A stretch of DNA of 39,276 nt. Origin: Desulfonatronovibrio sp. GTDB lineage: Bacteria; Desulfobacterota; Desulfovibrionia; Desulfovibrionales; Desulfonatronovibrionaceae. The notes under the pieces are model-generated. The model saw only the letters and a program-made list of their open reading frames with translations. It made no database searches and was not told the DNA's origin. Of the stretch, positions 25,117 to 32,884 are shown in pieces. Positions within the stretch are counted from its first letter, which is position 1. Every line of letters begins with the position of its first letter. The translations under genes and the position numbers were made by a program. Where the stretch lies: contig PXDF01000121.1 in assembly GCA_003566455.1 (NCBI GenBank), positions 1 through 39,276 on the forward strand. Reading direction: 5' to 3'.

Positions 25117-25995
25117 ATGATATTGAAAATCAGTGAACTCTTAGCAAAAGATAATCGATTCATTTCGTTAGAGTTTTTTCCCCCAAAAGAAAAATCATCC
25201 TGGCCTGATTTTTTTGAACAGGTGGAGAAACTAAAAGAAACCAACCCTCTTTTTGTGTCAGTAACTTATGGTGCCGGGGGAAGCACCCAGGATTATACCC
25301 TGGAAATAGTGAGTAAGATGAACAATGATATGGGACTTGAACCAATGGCTCACCTAACCTGTGTTGGCGCTTCCAGGGAAAAGATCAGGGGTTTTTTAAA
25401 AGAACTGAGGAGTGCTGGAGTAATAAACGTTCTGGCCCTGCGCGGAGACCCGCCAAAAGGAGAAAAAAAATTCGTCCCGGACAGTGAGGAGTTTCAGCAC
25501 GCCTCAGACCTGGTAAGTTTTATTCGCTCTGAGTTTCCTGACTTCTGCGTGGGGGTGGCCGCTTACCCTGAAGGCCATGTGGAGGCCGCAAGCCTTGATG
25601 AGGATCTGGTTTTTTTAAAGAAAAAGCTCGATCTTGGCAGTGACTTTGCCGTAACCCAGCTTTTTTTTGACAATGAACTCTATTTCACTTTTTTGGACAG
25701 GGCCAGGACCATTGGTATTGATAAGCCCATGATTCCGGGAATCCTGCCCGTAACCAGTCTGAATATGATCAAAAAAAGCATAAGTCTCAGTGGGGCAAGC
25801 CTGCCGGGAGGCTTTATGGATTCCCTGGAAGAGGCGGAAAAAAAGTTTGGTCCTCAAGAGGTAAAAAAAATCGGCACACAACATGCCATTAAGCAGGTCA
25901 GGGGACTTTTGGAAGGTGGCGCGCCAGGAGTTCATCTGTATACCCTGAACAAGGCTGATACCTGCCTGGAGATTGTAAAAGCCCTGAAGACTTAA
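25117..25995 (+). CDS. metF: 5,10-methylenetetrahydrofolate reductase
   Basis: A 292-aa FAD-binding TIM-barrel protein. Visible: FISLEFFPPKE (catalytic Glu19 counted from the ATG), VSVTYGAGGST, AHLTCVGASREKI, NVLALRGDPPKGEK, CVGVAAYPEGHVEA, and TQLFFDNELYFTFLD. It makes 5-methyl-THF for methionine synthesis, and in anaerobes may also work in the methyl branch of C1 metabolism. The start is uncertain: ATG 25117 is only one base after AAGGAG, while an in-frame TTG at 25123 has ideal 7-base spacing and gives MKISELLAKDN. It is followed by asd 62 bases later. Confidence 0.95.
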   Translation: MILKISELLAKDNRFISLEFFPPKEKSSWPDFFEQVEKLKETNPLFVSVTYGAGGSTQDYTLEIVSKMNNDMGLEPMAHLTCVGASREKIRGFLKELRSAGVINVLALRGDPPKGEKKFVPDSEEFQHASDLVSFIRSEFPDFCVGVAAYPEGHVEAASLDEDLVFLKKKLDLGSDFAVTQLFFDNELYFTFLDRARTIGIDKPMIPGILPVTSLNMIKKSISLSGASLPGGFMDSLEEAEKKFGPQEVKKIGTQHAIKQVRGLLEGGAPGVHLYTLNKADTCLEIVKALKT

Positions 25996-26057
25996 CAGGG
26001 GAAACAGATTTCATATTCAAGTTCTGTTAACACAATCAAGCTTAGAGGAGATAAATC

Positions 26058-27083
26058 ATGTCAAATAATCCAGTTGTAGCAGTGGTGGGAGCCACAGGCG
26101 CGGTGGGAAGAGAAATGCTCAAGACCCTTGAACAGAGAAATTTTCCAGCCGAAGAAGTCATTGCCCTGGCTTCGGCCAGATCCGCGGGAAGCAGAATCCC
26201 GTATAAGGGCCAGGAGTTGAAGGTCCAGGAACTTGGCAATGATTCCTTTAAGGGCATCAACCTGGCCATTTTTTCCGCGGGGGGGTCCATTTCTGAAAAG
26301 TATGCTCCGGTTGCGGTAAAATCGGGGTGCGTGGTTGTTGACAACTCCAGCGCGTGGCGCATGGACGAAAATGTGCCTCTGATTGTGCCTGAGGCCAATC
26401 CCCATGCCCTGGAAAAGCATAAAGGCATCATTGCCAACCCAAACTGCTCAACCATTCAGATGGTTGTGGTTCTGAAACCCTTGCATGATGTGGGTAAAAT
26501 CAAAAGAGTTATTGTTTCCACTTACCAGGCAGTATCTGGTTCAGGTCAGAAAGCAGTGGAAGAACTGGAATCCCAGGTCAGACAGCTTCTTTCCATGCAG
26601 GAAGTTGAGCCCAGGGTATATCCGTATCAGATAGCTTTTAACTGTCTGCCCCATATAGATGTGTTCCTGGATAATGACTATACCAAGGAAGAAATGAAAA
26701 TGGTCAATGAGACCAGAAAGATCATGGAAGATGACAATATCAAAGTTACAGCAACCACCGTACGCGTGCCTGTTTTTTATGGTCACAGCGAATCAGTGAA
26801 TATCGAGACTGAAAAAAAGATCTCTTCAAAAGAGGCCAGGGCCATTCTGAGCCAGGCCCCGGGTATCAAAGTATTGGATAATCCTTTGGAAAAGGTATAT
26901 CCTATGCCTTTGTCTGCTGCGGGTGAAGATGAAACCTTTGTGGGTCGGATCCGAGAGGATGAGACCGTGGCAAATGGCCTGAATATGTGGATTGTGGCTG
27001 ACAATATCAGGAAAGGAGCAGCCCTGAACGCGGTTCAGATATCCGAGCTGCTGGTGGAAAAAAATCTGCTTCGCGTAACCTAA
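26058..27083 (+). CDS. asd: Aspartate-semialdehyde dehydrogenase
   Basis: A 341-aa NADP-dependent dehydrogenase that makes aspartate semialdehyde for lysine/diaminopimelate, threonine and methionine. Rossmann start VAVVGATGAVGREMLKTL; SAGGSISEKYAP; DNSSAWRMDENVPLIVPE; active-site cysteine Cys130 in ANPNCSTIQM; then RVPVFYGHSESV. Length is standard. AGAGGAG lies 8 bases upstream of the ATG. The gene is 16 bases from the class IV aminotransferase gene, so metF-asd-aminotransferase may be one amino-acid operon. Confidence 0.97.
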   Translation: MSNNPVVAVVGATGAVGREMLKTLEQRNFPAEEVIALASARSAGSRIPYKGQELKVQELGNDSFKGINLAIFSAGGSISEKYAPVAVKSGCVVVDNSSAWRMDENVPLIVPEANPHALEKHKGIIANPNCSTIQMVVVLKPLHDVGKIKRVIVSTYQAVSGSGQKAVEELESQVRQLLSMQEVEPRVYPYQIAFNCLPHIDVFLDNDYTKEEMKMVNETRKIMEDDNIKVTATTVRVPVFYGHSESVNIETEKKISSKEARAILSQAPGIKVLDNPLEKVYPMPLSAAGEDETFVGRIREDETVANGLNMWIVADNIRKGAALNAVQISELLVEKNLLRVT

Positions 27084-27099
27084 AACAGGAAAGAAATAA

Positions 27100-28041
27100 G
27101 TGCCCAAAATCGCCTCAACCCGGGAATATACTGACAGACTTCTGGATCTTCCAAGAGCTGGAGAAGAAAACATCTTTGCTTTTTATGAGCACAGGATCGG
27201 CCTGATCTGCAAGGATCCGAGAGTAATGCTTATACCCCTGGACGACCATCTTATTCATCGAGGTGACGGTGTTTTTGAGACCGTCAAATACATAGGGCGC
27301 AGAATATACCAGTTGGACGCCCATCTGGAAAGGATGGAAAAGAATTGCCAGGCCATCTTTATTGAGCCCTTGGTTACCTTTGCCGTGATCCGGGATCTTG
27401 TAATTGATGTTGCCAAAGCCGCGGACAAGGAGGACGGGTACCTGAGCCTTTTCATCGGTCGTGGTCCTGGAGGATTTTCCATTGACTTCAGGGAGTGTCC
27501 GAGGTCCAGCCTTTATATTGTGGCCAGAAAATTCAAACATCACCCGGAAAGATTCTGGGAAAAGGGTGTGACTGCCTTTAAATCAGAAAGACCAGCAAAG
27601 CAGAGTTATATGGCCAGAATCAAGTCGGTCAATTATCTGCCCAATGTGCTTATGAAAAAAGAAGCCGTGGATAAAGGCCATGACTTTGCCCTTTGTTTTG
27701 ATGAAAAAGGATATCTGGCAGAAGGGTGCATTGAAAATGTTATAATTGTGAACGACCAGGGCAAAATCCTAATTCCAGATCTCAGCAATGCCCTTTCAGG
27801 AACTACTCTTATGCGGGCCCTGGATCTGATCAAGAATGAAATTTCATTTGTCTTCCGGTCCATTCAGGAGTCGGAAATATATGAGGCAAGAGAGGTCATT
27901 CTGCTGGGAACAACCCTGGATGCTGTAAGCGTGGTCAGATATAATGGAAAGCCGATTCACGATGTTCGTCCCGGCCCGGTGAGCAAAAGACTGAGGCAGC
28001 TTCTCATGGAGGATATTGAAAGAAACGGGGTCGGGTTTTAG
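27100..28041 (+). CDS. Class IV aminotransferase (branched-chain/D-amino-acid aminotransferase-like)
   Basis: A 313-aa fold-type IV PLP enzyme. Motifs: PLDDHLIHRGDGVFETVKY, LDAHLERMEKNC, the PLP-lysine region RIKSVNYLPNVLMKKEA, and EGCIENVIIVNDQGKILIPD. The family includes IlvE, D-amino-acid aminotransferase and PabC. The asd neighbourhood favours an amino-acid aminotransferase. The metF neighbour leaves aminodeoxychorismate lyase open, although the protein is longer than most PabC. The start is GTG 27100 with AGGAAAG upstream. Confidence 0.85.
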   Translation: MPKIASTREYTDRLLDLPRAGEENIFAFYEHRIGLICKDPRVMLIPLDDHLIHRGDGVFETVKYIGRRIYQLDAHLERMEKNCQAIFIEPLVTFAVIRDLVIDVAKAADKEDGYLSLFIGRGPGGFSIDFRECPRSSLYIVARKFKHHPERFWEKGVTAFKSERPAKQSYMARIKSVNYLPNVLMKKEAVDKGHDFALCFDEKGYLAEGCIENVIIVNDQGKILIPDLSNALSGTTLMRALDLIKNEISFVFRSIQESEIYEAREVILLGTTLDAVSVVRYNGKPIHDVRPGPVSKRLRQLLMEDIERNGVGF

Positions 28042-28044
28042 TGA

Positions 28045-28260
28045 CTTACTCCTGAGATCCTGTCAGAAAAAACAAGAAAGTTTGGAACCGCCAAGACGCC
28101 AAGGACACAAAGTTTAAGACGCAAAGCAGAGATATTGTCCAAAACCGGGTATCGGTTTTGGACAAGGCTGCCTTTTCATTTGCCGTTACCCGGCAAATGA
28201 AAAAACATCCTGTCTTTCTTGGCGACCTTCGCGTCTTGAGTGACCACGCCAAAGCGTGGG
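28045..28260. repeat. Fold-back repeat element, copy A (MITE-like)
   Basis: Terminal-type arms CAAGACGCCAAGG (28092-28104) and the inverted near-copy within 28212-28238 enclose two perfect 13-bp hairpins. One is TTGTCCAAAACCG/CGGTTTTGGACAA (28135-28147/28153-28165, 5-base loop) and the other TTTTCATTTGCCG/CGGCAAATGAAAA (28173-28185/28191-28203, 5-base loop). A CCACGC/GCGTGG hairpin (28244-28259) follows. The left 120 bases are closely matched by 39153-39276. It lies between convergent genes. A further GCGGGA/TCCCGC hairpin at 28288-28302 lies between it and the glycosyltransferase stop. Confidence 0.88.
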
Positions 28261-28319
28261 AAGGGGCGGTTAATAGTTTTTTGGGTTGCGGGAATGTCCC
28301 GCGTTAGTGCATTTAATGC

Positions 28320-29381
28320 CTATGATTGTTCATTCAGCATCTGTTCGTATACCCGGGTATAGTCTCCGGTTATTTTTTCCAGGCTGTGCCGGCTGAGGAC
28401 GTAGTCATGGGCCTTTTGGACCATATCCTTAAACCGTTCCCGGGACACCAACAGTTCATTTATTTTTTTGGCCAGACATTCATGATCCTGAACACCGCAT
28501 ACCAGACCTCTGCCAGAGACCAGCTTTTCCAGTCCACCGGCCCTGGTGGAAACAACAGGAGTTTTATATCTGAAGGCTTCCAGAACGCTGCTGCCCAGGC
28601 CTTCCTCCCGTGAACTCATGACAAAAACATCAAAGACCGGGAAAAACCTTTCCACATCATCTTCAAATCCCATGAGCAGGTAATGGTCTTCAAGTCCAAG
28701 CCTTTTAACTTCTGACCTGACCATTTCTTCAAGTTCGCCCCGGCCGAAATGAATAAATATGAAAGCATCCCCGGCCAGTCTTTTAAGTTCATAAATGGTC
28801 CTGACCATGGTCAAAGGATCTTTATGGGGGACCAGGGCAGCAATTGAGGCCACAATTTTGCGGTCCGGGTATTTATTCTTCAGCTCAAGGGCATTTTCTG
28901 AAGCTGGGAGAGTGTTTCTTGAAGTATCAATACAGCTTGGGATTATTTTGATGTTCCTTCCCGGCAGAAAAGATTCAAGTATGTCCCGGATGGCCGGAGA
29001 AATGGCTACAATTTGATTTGTTAGGCGATATTTTAATCTCGAGGCCAGACCCCTGGGTCTGAAATCAACCCGCCGGGTATACAAGACCTTGCGCCGATGG
29101 AAAGGCAGGGACATGACTGCCAGGCTCTGGGCTTTGCTGGTCTGGGCGTGAAGCAGGTCAAAAGAGCGGCCATTTTTAACCAGATAAACAAGGGCCTGTT
29201 TCTGATCCCGGACCGTGACCAGTGGCATGGATTCATGATTTGCCCTGACGGCCAGAGGATGGTCTTCAAGGCATAATAGATGAGGGTGAAATCCGGCCTT
29301 AAGCAACCCCTTCATTGTCAACAGGGTTTGCCTTTCACCTCCCCGCCAGGTTTTTTCAGTATTTATCTGAAGGATTTTCAA
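28320..29381 (-). CDS. Glycosyltransferase family 4 protein
   Basis: A 353-aa GT-B enzyme. N-terminal ILQINTEKTWRGGERQTLLT matches the GT4 start (W-x-G-G-x-x-x-Q). The C-terminal donor domain has SIAALVPHKDPLTMVR, GFEDDVERFFPVFDVFVMSS, and EEGLGSSVLEAFRYKTPVV with the E-x7-E motif. Such enzymes add sugars from nucleotide donors in LPS or surface glycan synthesis; the acceptor is unknown. The only in-frame start is TTG 29381, with no evident ribosome-binding site. It is divergent from the radical SAM gene and stands alone. Confidence 0.88.
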   Translation of the reverse strand: MKILQINTEKTWRGGERQTLLTMKGLLKAGFHPHLLCLEDHPLAVRANHESMPLVTVRDQKQALVYLVKNGRSFDLLHAQTSKAQSLAVMSLPFHRRKVLYTRRVDFRPRGLASRLKYRLTNQIVAISPAIRDILESFLPGRNIKIIPSCIDTSRNTLPASENALELKNKYPDRKIVASIAALVPHKDPLTMVRTIYELKRLAGDAFIFIHFGRGELEEMVRSEVKRLGLEDHYLLMGFEDDVERFFPVFDVFVMSSREEGLGSSVLEAFRYKTPVVSTRAGGLEKLVSGRGLVCGVQDHECLAKKINELLVSRERFKDMVQKAHDYVLSRHSLEKITGDYTRVYEQMLNEQS

Positions 29382-29522
29382 TTGTTGTGTGACATTAAAC
29401 AGTTAGTTTTTAAGATTCTTGTTTTTAAAGGTCAGTCAAAAGAAACATGAACAAACTACATCATGAAAGTCTTTCTCCTGTAAGCATAAATATTTATCCT
29501 TGAAATCACAAACAAAATATTA

Positions 29523-29546
29523 GAGTATATTCAAGAGAGTATACTC
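29523..29546. promoter_or_regulatory. Inverted repeat, possible operator upstream of the radical SAM gene
   Basis: GAGTATA (29523-29529) and TATACTC (29540-29546) form a perfect 7-bp inverted repeat with centres one and a half helical turns apart, 50 bases before the radical SAM start. Confidence 0.4.
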
Positions 29547-29547
29547 A

Positions 29548-29567
29548 ACCCTGTTTGCGGCCAGGGT
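29548..29567 (+). terminator. Small hairpin in the leader of the radical SAM gene (possible attenuator)
   Basis: ACCCTG/CAGGGT with an 8-base loop, followed by CTTTTGCC, ends 28 bases before the start codon. Confidence 0.3.
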
Positions 29568-29595
29568 CTTTTGCCTTTACCAAACAAAGGGAGAC

Positions 29596-30639
29596 ATGAA
29601 AATGAGGGCCCTGACAAAGATATTCAGGAGAGCATATCCTGACCTGGATTGGATACAGGTTGGGGTGACATCAAGATGCAACGCGGCATGTACATATTGC
29701 CCGCATTGGAGCCTGAAAGAAAACTGGAAAGGCCAGGATCTGGATTTGGAAATTTTCAAGAAGCTGTCAAAAGCCTTTTCCAGAACCGATCTTGTATACC
29801 TTCAGGGATGGGGAGAACCTTTGCTGCACCCGTCTTTTTTTGAAATGTTAAAACTGGTCAAAAAACAGGGTTCCAAGGCAGGCCTCACAAGCAATGCCAG
29901 CTTGCTTGGCAAAGAAAATATCAGACGCCTGGTTGATAACGGACTGAATATTCTTTCCCTTTCAGTTGCAGGCGTGGACTCGGAAAACGACCGCATCAGA
30001 AAAGGCACCACCCTGCAAAAAGTTATGTCCGCCATTGAATCTGTTCAACGAATAAAAGCTTCAATGGGAAGTAACACCCCGCACATCCACCTGGCCTACA
30101 TGCTCCTCAGGTCTGGACTTGACAAGGTCCCTGAGATGCCTCGTTTCTTGAGCTCAATGGCTGCTGATCAAATAGTTATCAGCAGCCTGACCCTGGCCCT
30201 TGACCCTGAGATGGAGAAGGAAATGTATTTGGCTGACAGCAGGGAAGGATTCAAGGAGGTTAAAGACAGTCTTCTTGAGATGAAAAACCAGGTGGATGAG
30301 CCGGAAAGGGTTTTTTTTCATATTTTCAATCCATTCATGTCTAACCGTGAATGCTCTGAAAATATTCATAGAGCATGCTACATGAGTGTTGAAGGACATG
30401 TCAGGCCCTGTGTGTATACTGATTTTCCGGATATGGATTCAAGATGTAACAAGTTTCTCCACGGTCATAAGTATCCTCTGCTCAGCCTGGGCTTTGGAAA
30501 TATAATGGATAGCGGTCTAAATAAAATTTGGGGCAGTAACCAGTATGCTGGTTTCAGGGAAAGCTTTTCCGGCGACAAACTGATGCAAACCTGTGTGCAT
30601 TGCACAAAGAGGTTCATTGATGATTTCTCATCAGACTGA
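29596..30639 (+). CDS. Radical SAM protein with SPASM-like cysteine-rich C-terminus
   Basis: A 347-aa protein. The [4Fe-4S] site for SAM is Cys28, Cys32, Cys35 in TSRCNAACTYC; the GWGEP motif that contacts SAM follows (VYLQGWGEPLLHPSF). TIM-barrel strands continue to about residue 230. The C-terminal 110 residues contain further cysteines in SPASM-like order: NRECSENIHRACYMSVEGHV, RPCVYTD, SRCNKF and the final TCVHC. SPASM proteins often modify peptides or proteins or assemble cofactors. AAAGGGAG upstream sets the ATG. The stop overlaps the next gene by 20 bases, a strong hint that the two products work together. No short precursor-peptide gene is apparent nearby. Confidence 0.9.
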   Translation: MKMRALTKIFRRAYPDLDWIQVGVTSRCNAACTYCPHWSLKENWKGQDLDLEIFKKLSKAFSRTDLVYLQGWGEPLLHPSFFEMLKLVKKQGSKAGLTSNASLLGKENIRRLVDNGLNILSLSVAGVDSENDRIRKGTTLQKVMSAIESVQRIKASMGSNTPHIHLAYMLLRSGLDKVPEMPRFLSSMAADQIVISSLTLALDPEMEKEMYLADSREGFKEVKDSLLEMKNQVDEPERVFFHIFNPFMSNRECSENIHRACYMSVEGHVRPCVYTDFPDMDSRCNKFLHGHKYPLLSLGFGNIMDSGLNKIWGSNQYAGFRESFSGDKLMQTCVHCTKRFIDDFSSD

Positions 30640-31255
30640 GACAGCAGCAAAGGACAAACCGGAAAATGGCATCAAAAGAAAATACCAGCTGATTTTAAAT
30701 CATGAACAGGACTTTGCCTTTTCCCTGGCCGCAGAAATGATCTACGCTCCTGAAAAACCGCGCTGGATGGCCCTGTTTCCAATCGTTTACTTTCTTCATA
30801 GGTACAGAGTAAGAAACTACCAGAGAAATTTAAAAGATTTCTCCCGAAATTTCCTGAAAACCAAAATACTGGCCCTGGATATTTCTCTGGAAGAAATAAG
30901 AACAGGCGACAGTGCGGAATTGTCTGTTGAAAAATGCTTCCCACAAGTGGACTCATCCATAAAAAAAGATGTTCGTCTGTGTGAGAAGCAGCTAGCCGAA
31001 TTGATGGTTTTGAAAGATCATTACAGAAGACTTTTCAAATCAAGCGGAAATAATTATCTGGATCTTCTGAAAAAAGCCTACAGAAAAGAAGAAGCCTTGA
31101 AGCAGTTTTACTCAAGGCTTGCCAGGGCTGAAAGCGATATTAACAGGTATATTCTTAAGAATTACCAGAAAGGAAAATGGTCAGAGCCAACTGTCAGGCA
31201 AATGGAAAACATAACTGCCAGGCTCAGGGAACAGAATATTAAAGGCATTTTTTGA
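30620..31255 (+). CDS. Unrecognised family protein, paralogue 1 of 3 (211 aa)
   Basis: A 211-aa, helix-rich, basic protein starting inside the radical SAM gene (ATG 30620, AGAGG 7 bases upstream). Pattern: KYQLILNHEQDFAFSLA near the N-terminus, then a hydrophobic patch PRWMALFPIVYFLHRYRV (residues about 49-66) that could touch or dip into the membrane. Long charged helices follow (CEKQLAELMVLKDHYRRLFK, LKKAYRKEEALKQFYSRLA, AESDINRYIL). The same landmarks recur in the two following proteins. No catalytic motif is seen. I assign no function; being a partner or substrate of the radical SAM enzyme is inference from overlap. Confidence 0.8.
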   Translation: MISHQTETAAKDKPENGIKRKYQLILNHEQDFAFSLAAEMIYAPEKPRWMALFPIVYFLHRYRVRNYQRNLKDFSRNFLKTKILALDISLEEIRTGDSAELSVEKCFPQVDSSIKKDVRLCEKQLAELMVLKDHYRRLFKSSGNNYLDLLKKAYRKEEALKQFYSRLARAESDINRYILKNYQKGKWSEPTVRQMENITARLREQNIKGIF

Positions 31256-31300
31256 TAGAACACATAACAGGGTGATAACCAGATTTTAAGGAGCTGAAAC

Positions 31301-31903
31301 TTGACTTCAGATCTTAGAAAAAAACACGAAATGATCCTTCGCCATGAAGAACAATTCTCCTACACATTGGCCAAAAACGTGGTCAAGAAGCCTGAAGCTT
31401 CTGCGTGGATGATTTTAATCCCCATACTTTTTGTTCACCACATCATGAAGATCAATCAGTACAAGGCCGGTGTAAAGACTTTTGCTGAGAACATCCTGGG
31501 CACCAAGCAGAAGGCCCTGGACAAGGCGTATCTGGAAGCGGAGTCCGGTAAAAAAGTCAACTATGAGATTGAGGATTATTTTTCTCAGGTCTCTCTGGTT
31601 GCAGACGAGGAAAAAATCCTGGCTCAGAAACAGGTGCGGGCCATCAGGATCATGGAAGAGCATTACCTGGCCATGCTTAATGTGCAGGGTGACGCTCTGG
31701 AGGACCTGATAAGAGGGGTATACAGCAATCAGAAGGAGTACCGGGGATATTTAAGAAGGCTGGCTGAAGCCGAGAAAGAGGTCAACCAGTATCTTATGGA
31801 CAATTTCCACAGCTCCCAGGAATCCAGGATAGTGGTCAGAAAAATCGAAGAGGAAAACGAAGCGCTGCGGGAAGAAGAGCTGAAATTTTTTTTCCAGCAT
31901 TAG
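31301..31903 (+). CDS. Unrecognised family protein, paralogue 2 of 3 (200 aa)
   Basis: A 200-aa protein with the same layout as its upstream neighbour: KHEMILRHEEQFSYTLAKNV, then hydrophobic ASAWMILIPILFVHHIMKI. Charged helices follow, with MEEHYLAMLN, then YRGYLRRLAEAEKEVNQYLM. The start is TTG 31301 with AAGGAG at 7 bases. It lies 45 bases after paralogue 1 and converges with paralogue 3, nine bases between stops. It is acidic in the C-terminal tail (EEENEALREEELKFF). The long helices may form a coiled coil. Confidence 0.8.
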   Translation: MTSDLRKKHEMILRHEEQFSYTLAKNVVKKPEASAWMILIPILFVHHIMKINQYKAGVKTFAENILGTKQKALDKAYLEAESGKKVNYEIEDYFSQVSLVADEEKILAQKQVRAIRIMEEHYLAMLNVQGDALEDLIRGVYSNQKEYRGYLRRLAEAEKEVNQYLMDNFHSSQESRIVVRKIEEENEALREEELKFFFQH

Positions 31904-31912
31904 GTTTTGCAG

Positions 31913-32509
31913 CTAGTATATTTCGCTCAAATCCCTTTTGCGTACTTCATGGATGGCCTTCTGCTTACTCTGGATGTATGGGTCAGGCCATGTCAGGCCC
32001 GAGGCTTCTACAACAGACCTGTCAATTTTCATTTCCACCCTGGTCATCCTGTCCAGAAAGTCCTGGTAGTGGGCACGCACCGGATAAGCCTTGCGGATCA
32101 TCAATGTATAGTCTTTTTCCATGGTCTGCAGGAGCTGCAGGTAGTGTTCCAGCAGAAGGTCAAGCATTTCCTCCAAAAGTTCATACAGGTCCCTGGACTC
32201 AAACTGCTGGTCATGCATCCAGTGGTCCCTGAGCTGACTGAGCATTTCCTGCCTGCTCTTTTCAGGATCTCCGGATGCTGCTGTCCAGCAGGCTGCGGAC
32301 AGGGCCATTTCCTTGAAGAGCATATGTTTTTCTGTGAAACGGGCAATATCTTTTTTTCGGGCAAAGTATTCCAGCACAAACATGAAGGGTATGAAAAGAT
32401 TCCACCAGGGCTGGGGCTTCAAGGCCCGAATGATGTAGACAACCCTTTTGGCAAATTTTTTTTCTTCCTCGCGAATAATTTTGTATTGGTCGTCAATAAA
32501 TTTAGACAT
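31913..32509 (-). CDS. Unrecognised family protein, paralogue 3 of 3, opposite strand (198 aa)
   Basis: A 198-aa protein sharing the family landmarks: QYKIIREEEKKFAKRVVYII, then PQPWWNLFIPFMFVLEYFA as the hydrophobic patch. Helices follow with LLLEHYLQLLQTMEKD, IRKAYPVRAHYQDFLDRM and TRVEMKIDRSV. It is the most divergent of the three and has an extra Cys-containing stretch (ALSAACWTAASG). AGGA lies 9 bases before the ATG. It is encoded convergently with the other two, so it is expressed separately. Confidence 0.8.
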   Translation of the reverse strand: MSKFIDDQYKIIREEEKKFAKRVVYIIRALKPQPWWNLFIPFMFVLEYFARKKDIARFTEKHMLFKEMALSAACWTAASGDPEKSRQEMLSQLRDHWMHDQQFESRDLYELLEEMLDLLLEHYLQLLQTMEKDYTLMIRKAYPVRAHYQDFLDRMTRVEMKIDRSVVEASGLTWPDPYIQSKQKAIHEVRKRDLSEIY

Positions 32510-32553
32510 AAAACGATCCTGCCGGGGTTATTCCAGTTATTCGCCTGCCGTAC

Positions 32554-32859
32554 TCAATCCGTCTTCTGACTTCTGTCTTCTGACTTCTGGTCTTCATCTT
32601 CCCATTTGCCCAGGGCGCCGCGCATGAAGCTCATGGCTTCCGAGACTTCCTCGACGTAGTCCCAGTACCAGGCACCGACATAGATATCCCGCTCGCGCAA
32701 CACCTCGATTACTCTATTCTTTCCGGTCAGCCTTTCAATGTTGGAAAGGATTCCGATAAACCCGATGATCAAAGCGATGCCAAGTCCCAAGCGGGCCAGT
32801 CGTTTAAAAAGTGACACCGGGGACGGCTTCCCGTCCCCGGTGTGATGGTTGTTGTGCAA
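32554..32859 (-). CDS. Small membrane protein downstream of the YeiH-type transporter
   Basis: An up to 101-aa protein with one hydrophobic segment (LGLGIALIIGFIGILSNI) after a basic stretch (FKRLARL), then a soluble domain with RDIYVGAWYWDYVEEVSEAM. The frame can start at TTG 32859, with GGAG 7 bases upstream, 25 bases after the transporter stop. A strong terminator hairpin overlaps codons 6-15 of that version, so GTG 32817 (87 aa) is a possible later start. The last nine codons are built from 14-base repeats, so the natural C-terminus may be shorter. The family is not recognised; by position it may be an accessory subunit. Confidence 0.6.
   Translation of the reverse strand: MHNNHHTGDGKPSPVSLFKRLARLGLGIALIIGFIGILSNIERLTGKNRVIEVLRERDIYVGAWYWDYVEEVSEAMSFMRGALGKWEDEDQKSEDRSQKTD
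32561..32588. repeat. Two 14-bp tandem repeats at the 3' end of the small membrane protein gene
   Basis: GTCTTCTGACTTCT occurs twice in tandem (32561-32574, 32575-32588), followed by a partial copy. It encodes the SEDRSQKTD tail. Confidence 0.9.
32806..32843 (-). terminator. Strong rho-independent terminator of the transporter gene
   Basis: ACACCGGGGACGG (32814-32826) and CCGTCCCCGGTGT (32831-32843) form a perfect 13-bp stem with a tetraloop (GAAG on the minus strand). It is followed on the minus strand by CACTTTTTAAA. It lies 42 bases past the transporter stop. Confidence 0.82.
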
Positions 32860-32884
32860 AGCAAAGCTCCGTATCAGCTCTTTA

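Noticed and set aside
31907-32569. Plus-strand frame of 220 codons opposite paralogue 3
   Set aside because: The minus-strand product matches the two neighbouring paralogues in layout, so the plus frame is a shadow.
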